64,000 bases of DNA from Amanita rubescens (GCA_015039365.1 WION01000024.1:62001-126000); one strand, 5' to 3'. Shown: positions 46,879 through 57,860, numbered from the stretch's first letter. The notes: generated by a model from the sequence alone, not told the origin. Made by a program: numbers and translations.

Positions 46879-49416
46879 GCCCTGTCACCAATATCCTCTA
46901 ACAACTACTACTACTCACCATCTGAACCAAGAACAAGTCTGAGTCATTTCTGCTTCCCATCCTCCCCTTGACATTGATATATACATACATAATCACAATC
47001 CCCTTACTACTACAACTTCCAACCCTCTTACATTTATAAGTTGTTACAGCTGATCATTATCAAACCTTGCACTGCAACTGCCAACAGCCCACTGTGTGGC
47101 CCCTACATCCACCACTGACCCCAGCAACTACTCACTGTTGCACAAATTACTGCTGACTTTTGTTACTGATTGTAATCAGCAGCAGCTCCAACATCCTAAA
47201 ACAAACCATTGAACTACACTGACCATCACCAGATATGGGACATAGGCCCTTAGTCAATGAGACCAAAGACATGGCACCTTTTGGCAATTAACTTCAGTTT
47301 GGCTTAGTTTGGCATCATAATTCTTACATGTCCTTAATCACAAGATTTTTCTGCATTTTTCAAGATTTTTTATAAACTTTTCAATTTTTGTCAAACTCAT
47401 GTTTCGAAAGTATTTTGCAAATATCTCAAGTTTGGCATTGTTTGGCTTTACAATTCCTATATGGCAAGGATCATGTGATTTTTCTGCATTTTTTAAAGAT
47501 TTTTTCAGATTTTATTATCAGTGTAAATATTGCCAAACAACACCAAACAAGTATGGCCAGGATCATGTGATTTTTCTGCATTTTTTAAAGATTTTTTCGG
47601 ATTTTGTTATCAGTGTAAACAATGCCAAGCAATGCCAAACAGACAAACATAATGTAGAAAGACTAGTAAAATATGTTAACATTTTTTGTAACACATGTGG
47701 AATGTATGTGGAATGTATGTGGAATCCTCAGATTCTGTGGAATGAGTGTGGATTCCATGTGGAATGGGGGGGGAGTAGAGTAAGTTCTTGTGGTCGCAAT
47801 GAATAATGACAGGGTGTTCTGCTCCTTCAAGCAGGTATCTCCATTCGTTGTAAAGAGCGTAGTAGATGGCGAATAATTCTCGGTCGTAGATTTGCCATCA
47901 TGTTTCAGTCGGTGTTAAGGCATGGGATAGGTATCCGCATGGGTGTAAGTCGCCATTGTCATCTTTCTGCATGAGAACTGCTCCGATAGCGTGGTCTGAT
48001 GCATCCGTTTGTAGAATAAAGGGTTTGTTAACATCGGGCATCATTAAGACAGGTGCGGATGTGAAGCGTTCCTTTAATAGATCAAATGCGACTTGGCATT
48101 CTGCGGTCCATGTCCATAATTTGTTTTTCTTCGTTAGGTCGTGCAGGGGTCGTGTAAGATGGGCAAATCCGAAAATAAACCTTCGGTAGTAATTTCCGAA
48201 TCCTAAAAAGGATCTAACTTGTTTAACAGTAGAAGGGGTTGGCCAGTCCCTGATTCCGGCAAGTTTGATCGGGTCCATTTTTATTGTATTTTTGGATATG
48301 ACGGTGCCTAGAAAATCAACTTCTTTGGCAGCAAATTTACACTTTTCAAGCTTGAGGTAAAGATCGTGTTTCTGTAATCGTTCAAGTACTTGTTTTGTTC
48401 GAATCTCGAGTTCTTCTTTAGTGCGTGCGCGTATTAGCATGTCATCCATGTAGATGACGAGCCATCCTTTTTCTGTAAAATCCCTGAAATAATCATCCAT
48501 CATAGCTTGAAACGTTGCTGGTGAATTTCGTAATCCAAAGAACATGACGTTAGGTTCAAATAAACCTCGATTGGTGATAAAGGCGGCTTTCCATCTGTCA
48601 GATTCCTTGATTTGAATGTTATTATATCCCCAACGGATATCCAATTTCGTAAAATATTCCAAATCTTTGAGTTTGATCATAAGATCGGAGATAAGGGGTA
48701 GTGGATATGCGTTTGGTTTAGTATATTCGTTCAAATATCGATAATCTTGGCAGGGTCTTAGTTTTTGTGCTTCTTTCTTTTCTACAAAGAAGAAAGGTGA
48801 TGCCTGCAGTGATTTCGATGGTCTGATGTAGCCTTTTTCGACGTGTTCTTTAATCCATTCGTCCAGTGTGTTCTGCTGTTTCGGGGATAAGGGATATATT
48901 TTTCCTCTTTTTGGTATGAAATCATCGCGAAGTTCTATCTGGTGATCCCAGGATCGGCTTTCTGGGAATCGTTCACTTGCTTTTTTCTCGAATACATCTT
49001 TCCATGCCGAGTATTCAGGAGGGAGCGTGTAAACCTCCTCTGTTTGGTGGTATTTGTGTTCCATTTGTTGAGCTGGTGTGTATCGTGCGATAGTTACTTG
49101 GTCATATTCGTCTTCTGACCAGCTTCCTATATCCTCAAATGTATGCGTGTTCCATCCGTGATCTGTCATCTGTGATCCTTTATGTGACATCAAATATCCG
49201 ATGACGAGATCTTCTTCCCATTCAGGCATAGCTATTCTGTCAATCTGCTGACAGATGCTCCGAAGTGATGCCTTGATCTTGTCCTGTTCAGAGTCTCAGA
49301 ACTCTAGAGTCTTTTCTCTCCAATTTACGTCAGGGTTATGCTTCTCTAGCCAAGGAAGTATAATTGTTTGTTTTCCTATTGCTGATATGTAAAACCATTC
49401 GGTCATGCGTTTTCCG

Positions 49417-51920
49417 CACCTGTACCTCCACCTAAACATATCTAATTAGAGGTGTCCCGCTTTCACTTGACCAATCCTAGTTAGAGGCATTTAACAGGTT
49501 TTACAGCTTCCAGCAATAAAGCTTTCAATAAATGATCATGACTTCGCAATTTCTCTATACTTTGACATTTTGGCTGAGTTTTTTTTACCTTATGTATCTT
49601 ATGTGATGCCTTCTAGCCCTAGTAGACATCAGAATACAGTGTTCTAAGACATCTGAAAAGTGCCAGCCCAACCAGCACCAAGATGCATGCACACATGTAT
49701 GATGTTGGAACAATAATTACTTCATATAGGGACTAGGGTAGTACATGCAGGGCCATTAGAGTATGCTACTACTCGGAAAATGAGACAAATTAATAATGAG
49801 AGAAACATACTAACGGCATCCGGTGCTCACACGGCAATGTCGCCGCCATCACTAAACTCGTCTTCGTTGCTATGCTCCGAGTCATCCTCATCCTCGTACT
49901 GCTCATTCCCATCTTCATCCTCCTCATATCCATCATCCTCGTCCTCATCATTACTTAAAATGATGGACTTCCTTCTGTACTTCCCAACGATTCGTCCCCG
50001 AGTCTTCTTGCCAGAACCAGTAGGACGTGTACTTTGCTGCTTCGGGACTGTCCTCCTTCTTTTCTGTGAAGTACCTTCATCGTTGTCGTCATCGTCCCCT
50101 GCTCGTACACGGTGTCGCTTTCCCTTATCCGATCGTTCCTTACGCTTGTGACCCACAGCTTGACCACTGTCTTCCCGTTGTGTGACGTTGTTTACATGTT
50201 CGGTATATTGCGCTTCCGATAGCCGGACCCAATGGCAGTTGCCGGTTTGAAGCGCTTGGCGGAGTGAGCGAATTTCGTCGACAGTGCTGATATCAGAGGG
50301 GTTGGCAAATTTGATGTTGACTGGCCACCCATCTAATTTCACCTTGTACTTGAGAACTATGGATTTATCGTAGTTTTGATAGTTCATGACGACTTTCTCC
50401 CTTCCTGTTATACACCCTTTGAAAAGGAATCAGCGCGGGCGGCATTTCATGAAACACGCTACTTACTTAGACCAGTAATGATGTGGGCCGTGCATTCGAT
50501 GCGCATGGACGCTAAAGTGTCGACTTTCACACCTAAATCATCCCTGTTGTGTCAGAAAGCAGCAATGGAAGGAATACAGTACTCACGTCGCTTTCGGTTC
50601 ACTGCCCATAGCTCGAACTTTCGGAGCACGTCCGCCACATCCATCTTGAGGCACTCACGAATGAAATCCAAGGACTCCTCGGATGCCGACCAGCTTGGGA
50701 CGGTGCTATCATTGATGTGACCCCTGGTCGCCAAGGCAAACGCGTAAGTGCCGTTCCGCTGTGCCATGTTTTCTAGCTTTTGTCATATCGTTAATACTTA
50801 GTTAGAGACATGAAAATGGTTCGTACCTCTATCGAAATCTTTTGCATCATGTGCTTCATGTCTTGTGCTGCGGCATTGTTTGATATCCGTGCGCCCTTCT
50901 TCTTCAAGTCGCGGTACTCCTGGAGCTCTTTGATTAGTTCGGCCTTATCATCTTTGCTAAGTTCCTTGAGACCCTCGTCTTCGTCAACGCGTTTTTGAAT
51001 GTCGGCAAGCGAGTAGCGATCACCAAGGCCACGGCCTGATGGTAGTTGGTCAATGCTGCTAGTGTCATTCAAGATAATATACATTACCTTCATTCATTTC
51101 TTTTGCAACATGGTGAACGATAGCATTTCGTACGTTCGGAGCGCGTGTGGGTTTGAAGATTGACCGTGTATTCAACAGAGCGCGTATGTAATCTGGCTTC
51201 TTATGGTATTTTGCGGCAATTTCCTTTGCTCGCGTCTCCCGAAAGTCATGGAATGACTGGATCTCTTCGTGCATCTCGTGAGCCTTCTCTCTATTCTGCT
51301 GCGTCTTCATCTTTGCCGTTGCTCGCTGGGCGCTCGTCAAGTTCGTGTCACGATCACGCTCGCGCAGAGATATGACAGGTTTGTGCGGATTACGTGCGGC
51401 CCACGTGCGGCCGATGTCCAAACTTGGACCCACAACTCCCCTTCCCACCGTTTCGACGTTTTGTCCCGCACCTTCACCATTGTTCAGCCCTTCATCAGGA
51501 ACCTTTTCAAGCACCAAGGTAAGTATGCATGAATCATGATCACAGTGAGTATAACAACTAACCTGAGCGGCTGTAGTGCTTTGTGTTGTATCCGGAATTT
51601 CGTGGTTTCCTGCAGAGGCGTCTGCGAACGCACCGCCAGCCGTTTCTCCGCCCGTAGATGGGGTCACGCTTCCCGTCATTTCACCGGCACGGGTGGACGC
51701 AGAGCAATTGTTCTGCCTGCCCAGTTCAATTCCCTTCAACTCACGATCAGCATCATGTCAACTGACACCAAATGATCGTGAAGATCCTACCGTATTGAAT
51801 GAAGGCACGTTTCCATCTAATGTACCTAACCCTTCACCTCGAGAGTCATTGGAGCAAGTTGCTATGTTGGCCAGGCTTTTTTTTTGAGCAAGCGCGTCGT
51901 CACCGGTACCATGGCCTGAT
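49417..51920. mobile_element. C: truncated relative of KDZ element B
   Basis: The left end CACCTGTACCTCC with a nearby TCTAATTAGA palindrome (about 49441) sits directly against gypsy protease sequence. The element contains a homologue of the unknown gene of B but no transposase and no recognisable right TIR. The right part ends near the start of E. It is probably a remnant of a KDZ element of the same lineage. Confidence 0.65.
49827..51739 (-). CDS. Homologue of the conserved KDZ-element gene (partial 5' end)
   Basis: Well-supported exons are 51088 upstream to about 51480, 51035-50828, 50773-50587, 50543-50467 and 50404-49827, with GT..AG introns of about 43-63 nt. Sequence order matches the gene of B: a helical Lys/Glu-rich block (IRALLNTRSIFKPTRAP), DLKKKGARISNNAAAQDMK, FALATRGHINDSTVPSW, YKVKLDGWPVNIKFANPSD, CHWVRL, then a basic stretch and a long acidic tail. 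The introns fall at corresponding places. The 5' exons upstream of about 51480 are uncertain. The readable frame to 51739 includes what may be an unspliced intron. Function is unknown. Nuclear localisation is likely from the basic stretches. Confidence 0.7.
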
Positions 51921-51924
51921 TTTT
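51740..51924 (+). other. Junction between C and E
   Basis: A short plus-strand frame (SNVPNPSPRESLEQVAMLARLFF), interrupted at a T8-9 run, could be a gene remnant. No assignment is possible. Confidence 0.25.
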
Positions 51925-51944
51925 GAGCGCTTTACTCTCCCCCC

Positions 51945-52200
51945 CCTAAGATTCTCGGAGTCCGAGTGGATTACGAGGACTCCTCGTAGTCTGCTCGGAC
52001 TCCGAGCTCACTATTCGGACTGAAAAAAGTGGCAGGGATGCCACTCAATTCTCTACTCGTAGTCCGAGCTCAGTCCAAGCTCAGTCCGAATTCAGTCCGA
52101 ACTGAACTCAGATAATGCCTCTCAGTCCTCGGACTGACAATGCTCGGACTGATGTCGGACTCCGAATAGAGTCCGAGCACCCCGAGCAACAGCTGGGGGC
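51945..52200. repeat. E left subterminal repeat array
   Basis: Many copies of CGGAGTCCG, CTCGGACT and CAGTCCGA in both orientations occur within about 250 bp. This is the expected type of transposase binding array. Confidence 0.75.
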
Positions 52201-52365
52201 AGTGGCTGCATTGCCAGGCATTCATTATATACGTGGGTGACACGTGTCACGTGCCAAAGCGCGCGTCGCGACTTGTGACGCGCCGTTGAGTGTCACGTGC
52301 ATGCACATCACGATTGCTGGGCGATGCTGTGCTGCTCATCGATAACGAATCTCCTTGCTACCACC

Positions 52366-55303
52366 ATGCCCAGCACCCGTTCCACCCATCGTAACAGCCC
52401 GCCTGTGACCCCAGAGCCACCGTCAAGCAAGAGGAGCCGCGCGCCGTCATCCGTTTCCGTGAAGGAGAAGAAACGAGCCAAGACGACGGGTGAAGCAGAG
52501 GGACAGGAGCCTTCCAGGTAAGCCCCCCACTCCCAGCGTGAATTGACACTCACGGTGTGTATCCCAGTGGTGTAACGAGTGTCCCAGCCCCGGCGAGTGC
52601 TAGTGCGAAGCGCACGAAGGGTGGAAAGGCAGGAACGGCGTCCAGGTGCGCCGTTTTTTTTTTCTTTTCTATATTCTAATGTTTAAACCGTATTCCAACA
52701 GGAAAACATCTGCTGCCCGCATCCGCGAAGACGAAGCCATGGCACAAGCAAAGAAACTCACACCGTGAGTTTCTTTTCTTTTTTTTTCTTTTCTATCACT
52801 CACTTCGACGTCCCCTTCCCCTTCCCACCCTCTGCTCGTTCGCCCGTTCACCACTGTCCACCATCTGCCCATCCACCCGGTCCAACCCTGACCACCTTTA
52901 ACCTCGGACTCCGCACTGCCTGTCTGCCCCACCACTACCACCCGTTCTGTACCCATAACCCCGGACCCCGGACCAAACCCCGACCACCCTTAACCTTGGA
53001 CTCCACACCACCTGTCTCGCCATCTGTCCGCCCGTCCACCCGTCTGAATTCAACACCACCGCCCATCTCGCAACGTCACGACGCACCACCTGTCTGCCTG
53101 TCCGAATGCCACCACTACCGCCCATCTTGCAACGTCACGACCCGTCTGTACCCATAACCTCGGACCCCGGACCAAACCCCGACCACCCTTAACCTTGGAC
53201 TCCACACCGCCTGTCTTGCCGTCTGTCCGCCCGTCCGCCCGTCCGAATTCCAACACCACCGCCCATCTCACAATTCACGACGCACCGTCTGCCTGTTCGA
53301 ATGCCACCACTACCACCCATCTTGCAATGTCACAACCCGTTCTGGACCCTGGACCACCCTTAACCTCGGACTCCACACTGCCTGTCATGCCACCTGTCTG
53401 CCCGTCTGAATTCCAATACCACTGCCCATCTCGCAACATCATGACCCGTTCTGGACCCCGTACTAACCCTGGGCTGATCCATTTAATATACGTCTCTTTT
53501 GTAACAATTACTAACAAATGTAATGGCATTTTTTTTAATATGTAACTGATGTTGTTTTGTGATAGAGTTGAAAAGATTTTAGAGGATAGTGGCATATCTG
53601 TCCACCCTCCCAAGCGTTCCTTACCTGTTGGCACTACGGTCAGCAGTGATTCTCCTATCATCAATCAAACTCGCCTTCGTCGCTCAGACTTGGAGGCAAA
53701 TAATGATACAGAGGAAGAATCTGATGGAATTCATGGAAAGGTATGTCATTGTGAGCCATTTCATTCCCTCTCTATTTCTAACCATATAATAGGATGATGA
53801 GGAAGAGAGTGAGGAAGGGAGGGCCCAGGAGGGGGAAGAGGGGGAAGAAGAAGATGAGGGAGAGGACAAGGACAAGAGTGGTAGTGATGAGCATGAAGAT
53901 AAAGGGAATGCCAAGGTATATCAATTTTTTTCAATTTTCTTCTCTTGCTGATGTGAGCCACAGGAGATGTCCAAGGAAGCTATTGAACAAGCTCAAGGTG
54001 ATAATGGGAACAAGGTAGACCAAATTTTAACTTCTGTATTGCCTTGCTGATGTCAAACACAGGGAGATGTCCATGCAGACAGTGAGAAGTCTGAAGAAGA
54101 CAATGTCTTCAACCAAACTGAAGGTACATCCTGCATATTTTACTATGAATTTTACCTACCTGAAGAGCATCAGATGATAAGGATGTCCAACCCTCTGAAG
54201 GTGCCTCTAGGACTATTGGAGGGACTATTAGGGGGAATGCTACTGGCAATTTATTCAGCATTGCAGATGCCCCTGATGTCATGCAGGCTCGGATTCAGGC
54301 TAAAGGCTTGGTCAAGGTTTATAAGTCCCTCATTGACACTACCTCTGACTTGAACTCCATCAAACCATATATGGTGGTCAAGACTGAGGCTGCACCTTCC
54401 CTTGTCCCCATACTCAAGAAATTATCCAGGAGTTATTCTCCTGTTAGCAGTAAGTTTTCCTCTTCATTCTCCATGTCTTACTAGTCTATAACATTATAGA
54501 ATTCAATCAAAGGATCTATATCTGTGAAGAAGGGGACTGGGTAATAAAAGGTAGGTATGATAATGCAATTGATGAGGATGAGGAGGTGGAATGGTCAATT
54601 GTTGATGGAAAACATGTACTCCTTCTCTGTGCTGTAAGTTTCTTACTTTCCTCAAGTCATGTTAAGACTTGTTGACATCTATCAAATGCAGGAAGAAGAA
54701 ACAGCCTCATCTGACACTCCTGGTTCTGGCACCATTGGTGCCACTTTCAGTGTTAGTACACCTGCCCCTGCAGCCCTTCATGCAATCCCTGCCCTGTTAT
54801 CTGCTGATGAGCTTGTTGCTATCCTCAACATTCCTATGCACTTGACAGACAAGGAAGACACTTCCTTGAAGTCATATTATCAGAAATACAAGGCCTGCAT
54901 ACAGAGCCGGCATATGGTAAATGACATGGCTTCCAGAGGCCAATGGCCTGCTCAGAGAAAGCCAAGCCTCACAGATCTTATCAAATTATTTGTGTCACCT
55001 TCCATGTGGCACTCTCATGTCAAAAAAATGGCTAGAGTTTCCAATTATCCCCTCATGCAAGAGTGGTTGGAGGGTGGTGATGATGCTCCTGGTGATGTTG
55101 ATGTTTGGGGCTTCAGTAAGATCAACCATAACTTTGTGGACTTGGTGGCATACTTTGATGGTTATGAGGAGAAAAAAACTGGGAAAGGAAAGAAGAAGGA
55201 GAAAGTAGAAGAGGATGATGGAGGATCCAAGAAAAAGAAGAAGAAGAATGTAAAGAATGGTGAAGGGTCTTCTAAAGGCAAGACTCGGTCTGGCAAGAAG
55301 TGA
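52366..55303 (+). CDS. E gene 1, unknown function (10 exons, 576 aa)
   Basis: Exons 52366-52517, 52568-52645, 52702-52764, 53566-53740, 53793-53915, 53964-54014, 54063-54123, 54168-54449, 54500-54633 and 54692-55303 sum to 1731 nt, 577 codons including stop. No family is recognised. The N-terminus is Ser/Pro/Lys-rich and basic (KEKKRAKT). A strongly acidic region of Glu/Asp runs follows. A conserved-looking core (GDWVIKGRYDN, VEWSIVDGKHVLLLC, then KDTSLKSYYQKYKACIQSR-like and LIKLFVSPSMWHSHVKKMA) ends in a Lys-rich tail (GSKKKKKKNVKNG). It is probably a nuclear DNA- or chromatin-binding partner of the transposase downstream. The third intron is about 800 nt and contains a minisatellite. The others are 43-60 nt. 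Confidence 0.75.
52765..53565 (+). repeat. Intronic minisatellite in E gene 1
   Basis: Diverged tandem units built on TTAACCTYGGACTCCRCAC, CTGTCYGCCCGTCC and CCGCCCATCTYGCAACRTCA recur at about 52888, 52990, 53192 and 53360. The strand is markedly C-rich and G-poor. It begins at a GTGAGT donor and ends at a GTGATAG acceptor. Confidence 0.7.
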
Positions 55304-55467
55304 GCTCTTTCTTTCATGTAAATTGTCCTGGGCCATATCCAATTTTTTGTAGTTTTATTGTTGCTATGATGTTGTACCTGAATGTATTGTCAAACTGTGG
55401 TATCTGGTTTTGGATGATTTGCTTGATTCCAATTGTTGCAGCAAAAAATGAGCAACCTTTCCCACAC

Positions 55468-57558
55468 ATGCCATTTCAAGCATTCTCCAAATTTGTTGAA
55501 AAAAACTTCCATTCCACAATATCTCTGTCAACAGTTCTTATGATATTACTTTCCATGACAGAGAACACAACCCTTCTCAGTCTCCATGCCCGCCAACAAA
55601 AAGCAAAATATAGGGGGGAGATATCTAGTGTAACTACTGGCTGGATAAATTGCTTGTCACATGCAATTTTACAAAAAGTCAGTGCTAAAGGAGAAACAAT
55701 TCTGCCTGGAGCTGAAGGAAACAATGATGGTGATGGTGACCAAGTTACTGTGAAAGTTAGCTTGAAGCTTGAAGCTCTAGCCAAGCTGTTGGACCTACAC
55801 CCTTATAATAGGAAGGGGAAATTCACAGGAAAGCTCAAGTCAATTTCACATGATGAAATTTCTCCTGTGCATGTGATATGTCCTGACTCAATTGTTTGTG
55901 AATCTATGAGTTGCAATCCAAGGTCATTGCTTCAGCATACTAAACCAAGGGATATTCCTTTGGTGACTCTGATCAAGAATTTTGTTTCTTATGAGCAAGT
56001 ACCAGTGCTCAGTGGACATTGCCCAGATTGCAAGGTTGTCTATTATGCTGACCATGAAAGAACCCCCACTCAATTGGACAACAACAAGCATGACAGGGTA
56101 TATCTAAACTCAGCTGTTTATATAAAGATTGGTCAGAATTTATGGGTTGATAGGCTGTTCACTTCAGCTGTCTTGAGTGGCATCTATAATTTCCATGCAT
56201 CAGCTGCTACCTATGCCCAATTTTGGAACATGTCATTTGAGTCAACAAAGGTGGCAAGAAGACAAATATGGCAGGCATTTGTGCAGGAGTCATTACGGAT
56301 GCAGGCTGCTGAGTCCAAGATAAATTTCACCATAGAAGATGGTGTGACAATAGATGATGTTACTAGAGAAGCTTTCCGTGTTATGGGGAATGGAGGCATC
56401 ATTAGTGGATCAAAGCAACATAGCTGCAATGAGTGTACACAGAAGTACAGGGAGAGACCTATTGGAATTAGTGGCATAGACCAATCAGCTATGGTTGGGA
56501 TGGAGGACACTTTAGTCACACCACAATTTCAGACAAACATTGTTGAGGATTGTGCTCCTGTAAAAATGATTGTGATGGATGGGATTGTAACAGGGCACAC
56601 AGTAAGTCTTTATGTGGAGTTGTTTACCTTGATCTTTTATTCATGACTGTTGCAGTATTGTGGCTTCCCAGATTGTAGTGCTGACTTGCTGAATGCACGT
56701 GGTGGGGTATACTGTGCATTTCATGACAATTTGGTTGGAAAACTGTGCCATGTTGATGGTTGCACAAATATTAAAATACAAGGCACTCAAGCTTGCACAC
56801 AGCATCAGGGGAGGTGGCAACGTCATGCTATCAATCATAGGACCAATGTACTTGGGGGATATAGAAGGGCCATGAGAAGAGCAGATGATACAATGCCCTG
56901 GATGCCAGCTTTTGATCAAGCACAGCAACCACATGATGCTGAGCCTATTGTTGCTGAAAGAAGGAATAAAGAACTCTTTACACCTCCTAGGATTTATTGT
57001 GTTGAAACCATCTGTGCACCTTGTGGTGTTGTCATAGCATGGGCAAAGTTTGCAAAGGCAGAATCACCCACAAATATATTGGATTTCCTAGAGCATGTCT
57101 ACCCAACTGAAGAAAGCAGACCTGCATACATTTGCATTGACAAGGCTTGCTTAGTGCTTCGCACCAGTGTTACAAATGGTACATGGGATGAGTCAAGGTG
57201 GAAGAAGACAAGCAGGTTTATTGTTGACTCCTATCACTATGTGAATCACCGTGCAACTGATCACTTATGTCGTAAATGGTGCAATCCTGCACCCTTAGAT
57301 GGGTCACATCCTAACCTGGTAATTGTGGAGACAGATGAAAGAGGGAGACATTACTTCAAGCGTGCATATAATACACAGGCTTGTGAGCAACTGAATGCTT
57401 GGTTAGGTGGCTTTGATCACATCATAAGGAGAATGACAGCTTGGAACTTCAACTGGTTTCTGCACAGCATGCTCTTCTATCATACAAAAGCAGTCATCAA
57501 AAGGCTTGAAGGAAGGCAGAGTTCAGAGGATGAAGATGGTGCAGATGAAAATGAGTAG
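55468..57558 (+). CDS. CxC5/CxC6 cysteine-cluster protein, putative DDE transposase (678 aa)
   Basis: Exons 55468-56601 and 56656-57558 sum to 679 codons including stop. The ATG at 55468 (MPFQAFSKF) is preferred. The frame extends upstream to 55300 but hydrophobically and without support. The N-terminal half carries a CxC5-like domain with a zinc pair (GHCPDCKVVYY about 56018). The second half carries a CxC6-like cluster (YCGFPDC, CAFHDNL, LCHVDGC, ACTQH, 56656-56815). By pattern these match domains named as associated with KDZ transposases. A candidate RNase H-fold triad is D in MIVMDGIVTGHT (about 56580), D in YICIDKAC (about 57137) with VDSYHYVNH nearby, and E in ACEQLNAW (about 57382). 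No KDZ transposase domain is in this element, so this protein may itself be the transposase. Confidence 0.8.
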
Positions 57559-57619
57559 AATAGATGTACATATATCCTCAAACCACTTACCTTTTTGATG
57601 TAATGTTTAAATCAATGTG

Positions 57620-57859
57620 ATTAGCCTAGAGTAAACTCAGATTACACTCTGAGTTACTTGGATTTGCTTTCTTTTTCCCTCAACTCAGATTCTACTCGGA
57701 TTCTACTCGGATTCTACTTGGATTCTACTCGGATTCTACTCGGAGTCCGAGCACACCACGGACTGGACTCGGACTGAGCTCGGAGTCTACTCGGAGTCCT
57801 CGGAGTCCTCGGACTGGACTCGGAGTCTACTCGGACAGGGGGGGGAGTGTAAAGTGCTG
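57620..57859. repeat. E right subterminal repeat array and TIR
   Basis: Repeated GATTCTACTCG units followed by CGGAGTC/GGACTCGGA palindromes end in CAGGGGGGGGAGTGTAAAGTGC, the right TIR. Confidence 0.75.
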
Positions 57860-57860
57860 G

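Larger units (their letters stand above)
43051..47775. mobile_element. D: non-autonomous element related to K1/E, carrying K1 copy 3
   Basis: The left end GCACTTTACACTCGCCCCCCC and the right end (inverted ACTCCCCCCCCATTCC) enclose arrays of ATTCCRCGGAAT/ATTCCACA motifs on both sides (43073-43320 and 47695-47770). Without K1 it is about 2.45 kb. No gene is seen. The interior has simple repeats (TGTCTGACTGTCTGACTG near 44130) and degenerate tandem sentences of GACTTATGATCCCATTGACC-type units near 43740-43920. The right terminus seems to lack the last bases of the TIR (expected GTAAAGTGC). The TSD is not clean, with only TAGAG on both sides. It interrupts gypsy RNase H. Confidence 0.75.
41394..49416 (-). 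pseudogene. Ty3/gypsy chromovirus pol, three nonsense codons, split by D
   Basis: The minus frame begins at 49416 in the protease C-terminal region (TIILPWLEKHNPDV). It continues through RT (YMDD about 48455), RNase H (QTDAS about 47998; RWQIYDREL region about 47890), the D insertion, integrase HHCC (HESP, GHPG, CTACQQ, about 42500-42640), the integrase core with D (MDFITDLP), D (SDRGPQF) and E (DGQTERYNAELE), and a C-terminal chromodomain (EYEVEALLAHRKF, FLVKWKGYDTSENTWEP, about 41410-41560). In-frame TGA codons at 49296-49298, 47898-47900 and 42918-42920 all fit CGA to TGA changes. Gag and both LTRs are missing. Element C cuts it at 49417 and A2 adjoins its 3' side. Confidence 0.9.
51925..57859 (+). 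mobile_element. E: autonomous CxC5/CxC6-type DNA transposon (about 5.9 kb)
   Basis: The left end GCGCTTTACTCTCCCCCCCC and the right end (inverted GCACTTTACACTCCCCCCCC) are matched. Both are followed inward by dense palindromic CGGAGTCCG/ACTCGGA motifs (51955-52180 and 57670-57835). Two plus-strand genes fill the interior: a 10-exon gene (52366-55303) and the CxC5/CxC6 gene (55468-57558). The flanking 8-mers do not match, and the right flank is gypsy gag while the left is C, so a rearrangement probably removed one flank. The TIR pattern and subterminal arrays link it to K1 and D. Confidence 0.85.

Noticed and set aside
51740..51900. Left flank of E as the missing Gag N-terminus of the gypsy element at 57861
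   Set aside because: The plus frame is broken at a T run, has no Gag motif, and no TSD joins the two sides of E.
53195..53545. ORFs rich in Pro, Ser and Thr on both strands
   Set aside because: They come from the C-rich intronic minisatellite and are flanked by good splice signals of E gene 1.
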